A stretch of DNA of 64,000 nt. Source: CAVPMW01 sp963706515. Lineage in GTDB: Bacteria > Chloroflexota > Anaerolineae > Anaerolineales > UBA4823. Positions within the stretch are counted from its first letter, which is position 1. The number at the start of each line of letters is the position of its first letter. The notes under the pieces were generated by a model that saw nothing but the letters and a program-made list of their open reading frames with translations, was not told the origin of the DNA and did not search any database. A program made the position numbers and the translations under genes. Location of the stretch: positions 124,001-188,000 of the forward strand of contig CAVPMW010000015.1 of the NCBI GenBank assembly GCA_963706515.1. The letters are read 5' to 3'. Positions 56,389 to 64,000 of the stretch are shown here, piece by piece.

Positions 56389-57097
56389 TTACACCTTTTC
56401 CCGCCACCAGATGCCGGTGCATTCCGGCAGGATCACCCACCCCTGCTCTGCCACTTTGCGGCGCAGCTCCTCTCCAAAAAAGAAACCCGCCAGCTCCTCC
56501 GCTTCAGCGAGCGACTCGAAGCGGTAATCCGTGCGCAGCCAGGTCGATGAAAACCCCCTCTCCCCCAGGTAGCGGTAGTACTCCACGCAGGTTCTCCGGT
56601 GGATGGGGCGTTTCGAACCCGGTCCCCAGCGTTTCCAGCAGGATGATCTTTCCCCCGGGTCGCAAAACCCGCAGCATCTCGTCCAGCGCCCGGTCTACCT
56701 GGGGTCGCCATTCATCCGGGTTCCACGTCACCAGGTAGCACACGCTCCACCCGGAGATGACCACGTCCGCTGTGCGGGGCGGCAGCGGCAGGCTGCGGTG
56801 ATCAGCCACCGCCAGCCCCCAGCGCAGCGCCGGGCTCACCCGCAGCCCGGCGGCAGCCACGGCGAGCATGTGCGCGGACAGGTCGAAGGCATACACGCTT
56901 TTCGCGCGGGGCGCCAGCATGCGCGTCAGCCGCCCGGTGCCGGCTCCCAGCTCGACGGCATCCAGCCCTGCAAAGGAGGTGATCCCTTCCAATGCGCTGA
57001 GGAGCTTGCCCTGGTAGTCTTCGCGGCTGATCAGCCGCTCATACTGCTCAGCCTGCGTGGAATAGATTTCTCTCTGGCTGTCTATAGCCTGCCTCAC
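56389..57097 (-). CDS. SAM-dependent methyltransferase, one frameshift
   Basis: About 236 residues. AVELGAGTGRLTRMLAPRAKSVYAFDLS is motif I and II, ALAVADHRSLPLPPRTADVVISGWSVCYLV motif IV, and VLRPGGKIILLETLGTG motif VI. After a break near 56590 (PPENL to EYYRYLGERGF) the C-terminus continues STWLRTDYRFESLAEAEELAGFFFG and ends at 56389. It fits UbiE/COQ5-type small-molecule methylases. Its start overlaps the end of the amylosucrase gene by 4 bp (ATGA), so it belongs to the alpha-glucoside transcript. Confidence 0.75.
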
Positions 57098-59055
57098 GCC
57101 CCCAGGCAGATGAAATCGAGCGGCTGCAGCACCAGGTCCTGGACGGTGACCGGCTCCCCGGAGAAGAGGTCGGTAAGCTGGTAGCCCAGGGCATTTACCC
57201 GCAGCAGGTTGCCCGGGAGGGTCTGCGCCGCCTCGCTGAAGTTGGCAAATACCAGGGCGCGCTGGTCCGCATGAGCGCGGACGTAGCCCAGCACGTGCGG
57301 GTTGCCCGTGCTGATCGCCTGCATCTCCTGACCGCTGAACACGGGGTGCTCCAGGCGCAAGCGGATCAGCCGCTGCAGCCCCTGGAAAATGCGACCTTCC
57401 AGCGTGGCGGGATCATGGCGGCATTCGATTTTGTCCCAATCGGTGAACGGGCGGTGCACCCAGCGGCTGTCGCCCGCTTTGGCCGGGTCGTGCCGGTAGG
57501 AATAGTCGTTGAGCGTGCCGACCTCGTCGCCCAGGTAGAGCAGCGGGATGCCGCCGATGGTCAGGATGATGCCGTGGATCAGCAGGATGCGCCGGATCGC
57601 CAGCTCGACCTCCTGCTCGGTCTCTTCATGCAGCGCTTTTTCCAGCCCCGCCAGCGAAGCGCAGGTGCCGGAGATGCGCACATCGCCGGTCCGGGGGTTC
57701 TCCTGGAAAGGCAGGCCGCGGGCGAAGCTTCCGGGAAACTGCCCGGTGTAGAAGGCATTCAGGAACCGGCGGTGCTGGTAGCCGTCGATATCGAGCAGGA
57801 GAGCGTCCTCGTCCGAAAAAGTCCAGCCGATATCATCGTGGAAGCGCACGTAATTGACCCAGGCGCAGCCCTCCGGCAGCTTGAAGCGCTCGCGCAGTGC
57901 CTGGTCGAGCAGGTTGACTTCGCGGGTGGCCAGGGTATTCCACAGCAGCGCCATCAGCAGCGGGTTGTACGAGAGCTGGCATTCCTCCGGGCTGATGTAG
58001 CGGACCACTTCGTCCGGGTGGACGATCGCCTCGGATTTGAACAGCATCGCCGGGGCGGCGATGCGCGCCACGGCGTTGAAGGCCTGGATCAGCAGGTGCG
58101 CCTCGGGCAGGTTCTCACAGCTCGTGCCCAGCTCTTTCCAGATGAAAGCCACCGCATCCAGGCGCAGGACTTCGACGCCCAGGTTGGCCAGGAACAGCAT
58201 CTCTGCAGCCATGTCGTTGAACACTGCCGGGTTGGCATAGTTCAGGTCCCACTGGTAAGCGTGGAAGGTGGTCCACACCCAGCTGTCGATCTCCTTGCGC
58301 CAGGTGAACGCGCCGGGGTGCTCGTCGGGGAAGATCTCGCGCAGGCTCGCCTCGTACGCGTCCGGCATTTTCCGGTCGGGGAAGATGCGGTAATACTCCT
58401 GGCTCTCCAGATCCCCCGCGAGCGCAGACTGCGCCCAGTCGTGCTCGTCCGAGGTGTGGTTGAACACGAGGTCAAGCACCAGGCTGATCCCTTCCCCGCG
58501 CAGCTCCGCTGCCAGCTCGGCAAGGTCGCCGATGGAACCCAGCGCCGGGTTGACCTCGCGGTAGCTGCTGACGGCGTACCCGCCGTCATTTTCTGCCGCC
58601 GGCGTCTTGAAGAGCGGCATCAGGTGCAGGTAGGTCAGCCCGAGCTCTTTGAAGTAGGGGATCTTCCGGCGCAGCTCCGTCAAATCGCCGCTGAACAAAT
58701 CGACGTAGCACACGCCGCCCAGCATGCGATTGGAAAGGAACCAGTCCGGCTGCGCTTCGCGGGAGGCGTCCAGCTCCTTGAGACCTTGCGGGCGCTCGAA
58801 CCAGGCGCGGGTGATCCGGGTCAGCAGGTCTTCCAGGTGGTAATAAAAATCATACTGCTTGCCATAGAGCTGGAAGTAGAGTCGGAAAAGGCGGTCGAAA
58901 TGGACGTTCAGGCGGGAGAGGTAAATCTGCCAGTCCAGCGGAGAGGCCTTAATCGGCTTTTTGAAGCGCTCCGCCAGCCGGGGTTCCAGCCGGGCGAAGG
59001 AAGTGCGGACCTGCCGCTCCAGCCAGCGCTCTTCCACCATATCCTCATTCAGCAT
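57094..59055 (-). CDS. Amylosucrase (GH13)
   Basis: A 653-residue alpha-glucan-forming GH13 enzyme that uses sucrose as donor. The N-terminal helical extension (WLERQVRTSFARLEPRLAERFKK) and the start of the barrel (MLGGVCYVDLFSGDLTELRRKIPYFKELGLTYLHLMP) match amylosucrase. Catalytic blocks: VLDLVFNHTSDEH, EVLRLDAVAFIWK (nucleophile Asp), MLFKSEAIVHPDE (acid/base Glu) and VRFHDDIGWTF. Length is usual. MLNEDMVEER at 59055 is taken as the start; the upstream open frame lies in the inverted repeat. Function: sucrose to alpha-1,4-glucan plus fructose, probably cytosolic. Confidence 0.92.
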   Translation of the reverse strand: MLNEDMVEERWLERQVRTSFARLEPRLAERFKKPIKASPLDWQIYLSRLNVHFDRLFRLYFQLYGKQYDFYYHLEDLLTRITRAWFERPQGLKELDASREAQPDWFLSNRMLGGVCYVDLFSGDLTELRRKIPYFKELGLTYLHLMPLFKTPAAENDGGYAVSSYREVNPALGSIGDLAELAAELRGEGISLVLDLVFNHTSDEHDWAQSALAGDLESQEYYRIFPDRKMPDAYEASLREIFPDEHPGAFTWRKEIDSWVWTTFHAYQWDLNYANPAVFNDMAAEMLFLANLGVEVLRLDAVAFIWKELGTSCENLPEAHLLIQAFNAVARIAAPAMLFKSEAIVHPDEVVRYISPEECQLSYNPLLMALLWNTLATREVNLLDQALRERFKLPEGCAWVNYVRFHDDIGWTFSDEDALLLDIDGYQHRRFLNAFYTGQFPGSFARGLPFQENPRTGDVRISGTCASLAGLEKALHEETEQEVELAIRRILLIHGIILTIGGIPLLYLGDEVGTLNDYSYRHDPAKAGDSRWVHRPFTDWDKIECRHDPATLEGRIFQGLQRLIRLRLEHPVFSGQEMQAISTGNPHVLGYVRAHADQRALVFANFSEAAQTLPGNLLRVNALGYQLTDLFSGEPVTVQDLVLQPLDFICLGA

Positions 59056-59077
59056 TTTTATCAATCCCTGTAAGAAC

Positions 59078-59164
59078 CTATCCGAAGATATGAAGGTTCC
59101 GATTTTGTGATGTGTGCGGCAGCCGCACACATCACAAAATCGGTTCCCATTCATCTTCGGATAG
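59078..59164. repeat. 87-bp near-perfect inverted repeat overlapping the end of trehalose synthase
   Basis: Outer arms 59078-59089 and 59153-59164 (12 bp) and inner arms 59099-59120 and 59122-59143 (22 bp) pair, with a mismatched internal part. It contains the last codons and stop of the trehalose synthase gene and the gap to amylosucrase. It could form a large hairpin in the mRNA between the two genes. Confidence 0.75.
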
Positions 59165-60796
59165 ATTAAAATCCAGCTCATACCAGCGGAACCCATAAGG
59201 TTCCAGCTCGTATTTGTGCTCAGGAGAGAGCGACACGGGTTCTCCCCCGCTGAATATATCCTGCAGAACCCCGGCTTCGATGGGCAGGTCCAGGGTGAGC
59301 TCGCGCCTCTCTGCCGAAAGGTTATTCAGCACCAGCAGGTTTTGCCCGTTATAGCTGCGCAGGTACGCCAGCACAGCCGGGTCAGCCGGAGATAGCAGAG
59401 TCAGGCTCCCTCGCCCAAATGCGGGCTGGGCGGCGCGCTGCCTCAGCGCATGGCGCATCCAATTAAGCAAAGAGTCCGGATCATTTTCCTGCTGCCGTAT
59501 ATTTAACCTGTGGTAGTCGAATTCTCCCCCGGCGACTGGCGGCGCGTACAGGTCCTGGGCAGGCGCTGTTGAAAACCCGGCATTGGACGAAGCATCCCAC
59601 TGCATCGGGGTGCGCACCCCCACCCGGTCATCCAGCCAGATATTATCGCCCATACCGATTTCATCCCCGTAATACAGGAAGGGCGAGCCAATAAAAGTCA
59701 GCAAGATTGAATTTGCCAGCTTGATCCGGCGCAGGTCGTTGCCCAGCAGGGGCGCCAGCCGCCGGCGGATGCCCAGGTTAAGGCGCATGCGCGGCTCGGG
59801 GGCGTAAAAATCCCACATGAACTGCCGCTCTGCGGTGGTGACCATCTCCAGGGTCAGCTCGTCGTGGTTGCGCAAGAAGGTGCCCCACTGGCAGCCCGCC
59901 GGCAGGTCCGGCGTCCTGCGCAGCGTCTCCTCGATGGGCGTACGCTCGCCCCTGGCAAGCGCCATGAAAATGCGCGGCATGAGCGGGAAGTGGAAGTTCA
60001 TCTGGAACTCGTCGCCGTCGCCGAAATAGGGGCGCACGTCTTCGGGCCACTGGTTCGCCTCGGAGAGCAGCATGGTCCCGGGGGCGTAGGCTTCCACAAA
60101 GGCGCGCAGCCGCTTGAAGTAGGCGTGCGTTTCCGGCAGGTTTTCGCAGCTGGTCCCCTCGCGCTCATACAGGTAAGGCGGAGCATCCACCCGGATGGCA
60201 TCCGCGCCCTGGTCGATCCAGAACTGGATCACCTGCAGCATTGCCCGCTGCACCTGCGGGTTGTCATAGTTCAGGTCCGGCTGGTGGTCGAAAAAACGGT
60301 GCCAGAAATATTCCTTCCGCAGCGGATCATACGTCCAGTTGGATTTCTCGTAGTCCAGGAAGATAATGCGCGCCTGGCGGTAAAGCTGGTCGGTCTTGCT
60401 CCACACGTAGTAATCCCGGTAGCGCTCATGCTCCACGTGTGCCGGATCGTGGGAAGCCTGGAACCAGGCGTGCCGGTCGGAGGTGTGGTTGGGGATCAGC
60501 TCAACCACCACCCTCAGGTTGCGCTGGTGTGCGGCTTTCACCAGGGCCTGAAAATCCTGGAGCGTGCCGTACGGCGGGTACAGGCTGTAGTGGTCGCTGA
60601 CGTCGTAGCCATCATCGCGCAAGGGTGAGTCGGTGATCGGCAGCAGCCACAAGGTATTGATTCCCAGGTCTTTCAGGTAATCCAGCCTGGCAGTGACCCC
60701 AGGCAGGTCTCCGATGCCATCTCCGTTCGAATCGTAAAAAGCACGCACGTAAAGCTCGTAAAAAACGGCGTCTTTGTACCAGTCGCCCTCGCTCAT
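59132..60796 (-). CDS. treS: Trehalose synthase (maltose alpha-glucosyltransferase), GH13
   Basis: A 554-residue GH13 enzyme that interconverts maltose and trehalose. VFYELYVRAFYDSNGDGIGDLPGVTARLDYLKDLGINTLWLLP opens the barrel as in TreS; the marks DGYDVSDHY, VVVELIPNHTSDRHAWF, QGADAIRVDAPPYL (nucleophile Asp), TMLLSEANQWPED (acid/base Glu) and FLRNHDELTLEM follow. A C-terminal beta-domain has VLNNLSAERRELTLDLP. No fused maltokinase. ATG 60796 has CCGGAGC just upstream. With amylosucrase and the AglEFG-like transporter it forms a sucrose/maltose/trehalose locus. Confidence 0.92.
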   Translation of the reverse strand: MSEGDWYKDAVFYELYVRAFYDSNGDGIGDLPGVTARLDYLKDLGINTLWLLPITDSPLRDDGYDVSDHYSLYPPYGTLQDFQALVKAAHQRNLRVVVELIPNHTSDRHAWFQASHDPAHVEHERYRDYYVWSKTDQLYRQARIIFLDYEKSNWTYDPLRKEYFWHRFFDHQPDLNYDNPQVQRAMLQVIQFWIDQGADAIRVDAPPYLYEREGTSCENLPETHAYFKRLRAFVEAYAPGTMLLSEANQWPEDVRPYFGDGDEFQMNFHFPLMPRIFMALARGERTPIEETLRRTPDLPAGCQWGTFLRNHDELTLEMVTTAERQFMWDFYAPEPRMRLNLGIRRRLAPLLGNDLRRIKLANSILLTFIGSPFLYYGDEIGMGDNIWLDDRVGVRTPMQWDASSNAGFSTAPAQDLYAPPVAGGEFDYHRLNIRQQENDPDSLLNWMRHALRQRAAQPAFGRGSLTLLSPADPAVLAYLRSYNGQNLLVLNNLSAERRELTLDLPIEAGVLQDIFSGGEPVSLSPEHKYELEPYGFRWYELDFNLSEDEWEPIL

Positions 60797-60859
60797 AGCT
60801 CCGGTTTTACAACTCCTTTGGTTGGTCAGCTAAAATCTCAGTCAAATATAGAGGAGTAT

Positions 60860-60913
60860 CCGCAAAAACAGCGTGCGTGGGAGCGTACGCTCCCACGCAC
60901 GCTGTTTTTGCGG
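60860..60913. terminator. Perfect 54-bp palindrome with T/A tracts
   Basis: Each half (27 bp) is the exact reverse complement of the other. It contains AAAAA on the left and TTTTT on the right of a GC-rich stem, so it can act as an intrinsic terminator in both directions. It lies between the membrane-protein gene (ending at 60923) and the trehalose synthase start, on the same strand. Confidence 0.8.
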
Positions 60914-60922
60914 TTAATTCCT

Positions 60923-61399
60923 TTATATAGAGACGGGCTGCCGCGGCTTGGGGTAGCGCAGCAGCAGCTCGATCGCGAACCCGGTGATGACACCCGCCAT
61001 AGCCCCGGTCAGCAAAAAGCCGGGAAGCAGCGCCATCCCGGTCGTCCAGGCTACCACGTTGATGACAATCCACCAGCCGGCCCAATACACCTCACGGCGC
61101 AAGATCAGCCATTGGGCGATGCCGGTCGTTAAGCCCATGACCAGCCCGGCAGTGAAATCCATCCCGTCGGGCAAGCGCGACGAATAGGAAGATCGCGCCG
61201 AGCGCCCAGCCGAGCGTGGTTGCCAGGATCCAGCGCCAGGGCTGGCTGATGCGGCGCTGTAAAATAAACCACTGCAGGACGCCGAGCGCCAGCCCAATGG
61301 TCACGATGGAGAGATTGGGAAAGAGCAGCCTGCCCACGACCCAGCCCAACGTGGTCGCTACAGTTCCACACAAAATGCGATCTGTATCCAGTGAGCCAT
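60923..61399 (-). CDS. Small membrane protein of two repeated units, frameshifted
   Basis: About 158 residues with four to five helices arranged as an internal duplication: unit one GLALGVLQWFILQRRISQPWRWILATTLGWALG and unit two GLTTGIAQWLILRREVYWAGWWIVINVVAWTTG share the G-(I/V)-x-QW-(F/L)-ILxR pattern. Such duplicated QWxxLR proteins are common in Chloroflexota and cyanobacteria, function unknown. Breaks near 61375 and 61165. ATG 61399 overlaps the stop of the aglG gene, so it is transcribed with the transporter genes. Confidence 0.62.
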
Positions 61400-62511
61400 C
61401 TATCCTTTGACCGAGCCTGCCGTCAGGCCGCGCACAAAGTAGCGCTGCAGCGCAAAGAAGACCGCCAGCGGCAGGACCATGCTCACGAACGCGCCGGCAG
61501 TCAGCAGGTGCCAGTCCTGACCGTGCTCGCCAACCAGGCTGGCCAGAGCCATGGTGACAACCTGAGTTTGCGGATTCCAGGAAGACCAGAGCCACCAGGT
61601 AGTCGTTCCACACCCAAAGGAACTGGAAGATGGCAAAGGCAGCCAGGGCAGGGACAGACAGCGGCAGGATCAGACTGGTAAAGATGGTGAAATTCGACGC
61701 GCCATCAATAAAGGCCGATTCTAGTATTTCACGCGGCAGTGTGGCCATATAATTGAACAACAGGTAAATGGCCAGTGGAAGGCCAAATCCGGTATGGGCC
61801 AGCCAGATCGCCAGATAGGTTCCATTCAGGTGCAACCTGGTATAGTCCTGCAGGATCGGTACCAGGGCGATTTGCAGCGGCACTACCAGCATCGCTACCA
61901 CGCCGATGAAAAATATCTTCCGCCCAGGGAAGTTCAGCCAGGCGAAGCCGTAGGCGGCAAATGCGGCGATCAAGGATCGGGATGATCGTGGCGGGAATGG
62001 TAACCGCCAGCGAGTTCAAGAATGCGCCGCCCAGGTTTGGGCCTCGCGTTTCCACATCTCGACCTGTGGCATCCTTAAATGTCACAGTCTTCCCACCTAT
62101 GACTGCTGAATAGTTCTCTAACGTCATCTTGGTGCTAAAACCAATCCATTTTCGCTCAGCCACATCGATGGTTCGTGTGCGCTTGTTACCATACCAGGTC
62201 AGCTTTTCCCCATTGGGAAGAGTTACGCCATTACGCAGATCGGTGAAGTTTGAGGTGATTCCCTCTACCTGGAAATCCCCATCTACGTTTACCGATGGAT
62301 CAAGGATTATCTGGCGCGTATTGACATATTCACGGTGAGGAAAGACCGTCCACCAGCCAGTGGATAATATATCCTGGCTATAGCGAAAAGAAGTGATCAG
62401 CAATCCAATGATCGGGAGCAGCCAGATAATACAGATGATGGTCAGTGACAAGTTGACAAGGAGACTTGAAAACCTTTTTTGCTGTTGGTAGCCCTGGGTT
62501 TTGGCAGCCAT
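61400..62511 (-). CDS. aglG: Alpha-glucoside ABC transporter permease, AglG-like, frameshifted
   Basis: About 370 residues. The six-helix core begins LSLTIICIIWLLPIIGLLITSFRYSQDI, followed by a long external insert (VNVDGDFQVEGITSNFTDL to NYSAVIGGK) that is typical of AglG of alpha-glucoside transporters. After a break near 61985 the core resumes FAAYGFAWLNFPGRK; the EAA loop is ESAFIDGASNFTIFTSLILPLS, and after another break near 61570 it ends with MALASLVGEHGQDWHLLTAGAFVSMVLPLAVFFALQRYFVRGLTAGSVKG. ATG 62511 overlaps the AglF stop (TGATG). Confidence 0.85.
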
Positions 62512-63645
62512 CAGAACGCTCTCCTTTCCTGGAACTGGCGTAGATTGTAGATCATGACCGGCAAAGTGGCGATTAATAAGATGATGGCGATGGCGGAGGC
62601 CGGCCGGCTTGGCTGTAAGTGAAACGCTCCAGGTAGAATTCATTGGCGATCACATTAGTACCAAAATTGCCTGCCCGTCATAACCCGTACAACATCGAAC
62701 AATTTCAAACTGAAAATCACTATGGTCGTCGTAACGGTGATCAGCGTCCCTGAGATGCTGGGGATGGTTATGCTGAAGAATATCCGAAATTCATTGGCAC
62801 CGTCTACGCGTGCAGCTTCGAGGAGGTCAGCTGGGATGCCTTTAATGGCAGAGGAGATGATTACCATGGCAAATCCAGTTTGCAGCCAGACCATGATGAC
62901 AATCAGGAAAAAATTATTCCAGGGAGGTGACAGTCAGCCAGGATTGAGATTTACCACCCAGGCCAACTATAATTGCATTTAGCAAGCCAATCTCCTTGAT
63001 ACCAACCGCTTCTCCAACATAAGCATAGATAAACTTCCAGATCACGCCTGCGCCCACGAATGAAATCGCCAAGGGCAAGAAAATTATTGCCTTATAAATC
63101 ACCTCGTAGCGGCTGCGGTCCGCTAGCACTGCTACGAGTAAGCCAATCCCAACGCTGAAAAAAGTGCCAAATACCAACCAAAGCAGGTTATTACGAAATG
63201 CCTCCAGCATCACCCGTTCGGTAAATGCATAAACATAGTTGCTAAACCCGACCCATTGGGTGCTGATGTCATTTTGAAAGCTCAGGATCAGGGTGCGGAT
63301 TACTGGGATGAATAGATACCAGGCCAATATGGCGAGAGCTGGACCAACAAATATGAAAGGCTGTAAACGCCGGGTCCATTCTCTGGGAAGTTTTTCTACT
63401 AGCCAATTGGTGACCCAATATAGCGCAGCAACCCCTCCCACACCCCATACAATTGCCACAATAACCAGGACAATTTGGGGCGCATTGCTATCACGCAAGA
63501 AAATAAAGCCTTGCCACAGAATAGTGAACAAACCGATCGGGACAACCAGTGAGATCAATATCCGGCCCAGGTTGGTGATCAGCCAGGTAAAGAATCCACC
63601 TTTGGATTTTGTCTTATCTTCCGTAGAATTTTCCATGCTGGCCAT
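62511..63645 (-). CDS. aglF: Alpha-glucoside ABC transporter permease, AglF-like, frameshifted
   Basis: About 370 residues with six to seven helices. Marks of the AglF/MalF type are QPFIFVGPALAILAWYLFIPVIRTLILSF, NNLLWLVFGTFFSVGIGLLVAVLADRSRYEVIYKAIIFLPLAISFVGAGVIWKFIYAY and, after a break near 62935, PWNNFFLIVIMVWLQTGFAMVIISSAIKGIP; the EAA loop is LEAARVDGANEFRIFFSITIPSI. Further breaks near 62675 and 62590 lead to ASAIAIILLIATLPVMIYNLRQFQERRAF and TGA at 62511. It imports maltose, trehalose or sucrose with the partner permease and binding protein. ATG 63645 or 63636 is the start. Confidence 0.85.
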
Positions 63646-63830
63646 CCTTATTCTCTATAGGTAGAGACTAAAAAGGGTTGATCCACAAGATCGGAGATGA
63701 GCAAGCAGACCGGTTAAAAATCCACTGGTCTGCTTGCTCCTTACACATGGGCTTATCCAATTCTCCGATCAGATGCTTTCATCTGCTGATATATTAGGTA
63801 TGATGCAGATGCAACTGAATTGGGTTGGGT
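63646..63830 (-). terminator. Stem-loop between binding-protein and permease genes
   Basis: Arms 63699-63711 and 63727-63739 pair perfectly (13 bp, 15-nt loop); an outer pair gatcggaga/tctccgatc (63689-63697 with 63764-63772) extends it. In such operons a hairpin here often lowers expression of permeases relative to the binding protein. No gene is seen in this gap. Confidence 0.6.
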
Positions 63831-64000
63831 TACTTCGGCCAGGAAGCATCGATTTCCTTTAAGGCGGTGGCCTTGTCGATCTGACCGTTCACAAAAGAGG
63901 TCATTTCTTTCCAGAAAGTACCTTGACCTACAGCTGCGGGCATCAGGTCCGATGCATCGAAGCGTACTGTGGAGGACTGCTGCACTAGTGTAGAGATCTT
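63831..64000 (-). CDS. Alpha-glucoside ABC transporter substrate-binding protein, partial
   Basis: Only the last 56 codons lie in the window: KISTLVQQSSTVRFDASDLMPAAVG, then GTFWKEMTSFVNGQIDKATALKEIDASWPK and TAA at 63831-63833. This ending, with the FDASDLMPAAVG turn and the final Lys/Trp-Pro, is that of AglE-like extracellular solute-binding proteins. It precedes the two permeases, as in other agl operons; the start lies beyond the window edge. Confidence 0.85.

Noticed and set aside
57271..59073. 600-codon plus-strand open frame opposite amylosucrase
   Set aside because: Amylosucrase on the minus strand has all catalytic motifs; the opposite frame is a by-product of high GC and codon bias.

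Overview
The window looks like a chromosomal segment of an Anaerolineae-type Chloroflexota, most likely from an assembly that still carries many small indels. The clues are high GC (about 60% by eye), secreted proteins with Pro/Thr/Ala linkers of the PPTATP kind, DUF2270, NBR1-like Ig and META domains on lipoproteins, a DUF2277 protein, a group 3b-type NiFe hydrogenase, and an alpha-glucoside transporter beside amylosucrase and trehalose synthase. Lineage is an inference from gene content; no rRNA, tRNA or CRISPR array was seen.

Layout. 1-6 kb: a frameshifted PLP-dependent cysteine-synthase-like enzyme, an FFLEELY-motif protein broken by a 17-bp palindrome, a structured intergenic region, a conserved hypothetical, a DUF2270-DUF2179 membrane protein and a hydantoinase. 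5.7-11 kb: a lipoprotein beta-propeller followed at once by three coupled complex-I/Mrp antiporter-like membrane subunits. 11-17 kb: a coiled-coil protein, SelB, and a DUF11-type surface protein whose LPGTG signal runs on into two membrane helices and a sortase domain. 17-24 kb: azlCD, an FAD oxidoreductase, a tandem-hotdog thioesterase, an SGNH-like secreted protein, a hairpin-rich gap with a promoter, mini-ORF and terminator ahead of a small SWIM-finger protein, and a double-SIS isomerase.

24-32.4 kb is one tightly packed plus-strand cluster: O-antigen-ligase-like protein, processive GT2 glycosyltransferase, nucleotidyltransferase, B12/radical SAM enzyme, two methyltransferases and a nucleoside phosphorylase. 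32.5-41 kb holds a patatin phospholipase, a lipoprotein with DUF4377 plus about five META repeats, a solute-binding/NBR1/Ig/META fusion, a DinB-like protein, a CxxCH protein with a His-rich tail, and intergenic palindromes. 41-50 kb: a vapBC-type pair, an M20 amidohydrolase, then a minus-strand operon hyhBGSL, maturation protease, response regulator and histidine kinase with overlapping junctions. 50-57 kb: DUF2277, an AT-rich PQQ-propeller gene, a BNR-repeat protein, a 69-residue GGIPVTV repeat protein, a PIG-L deacetylase, an orphan DNA methyltransferase and a SAM methyltransferase. 57-64 kb: amylosucrase, trehalose synthase, a duplicated-motif membrane protein and an AglEFG-like alpha-glucoside ABC transporter, all minus strand.

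Many genes are split by frameshifts yet keep catalytic motifs on both sides of each break. They are annotated as single genes with breaks; whether the breaks are sequencing errors or real cannot be settled from the sequence alone. Frameshifts cluster at 1-1.5, 14.5-16.5, 27.4-30.4, 41.9-43 and 45-49.8 kb.
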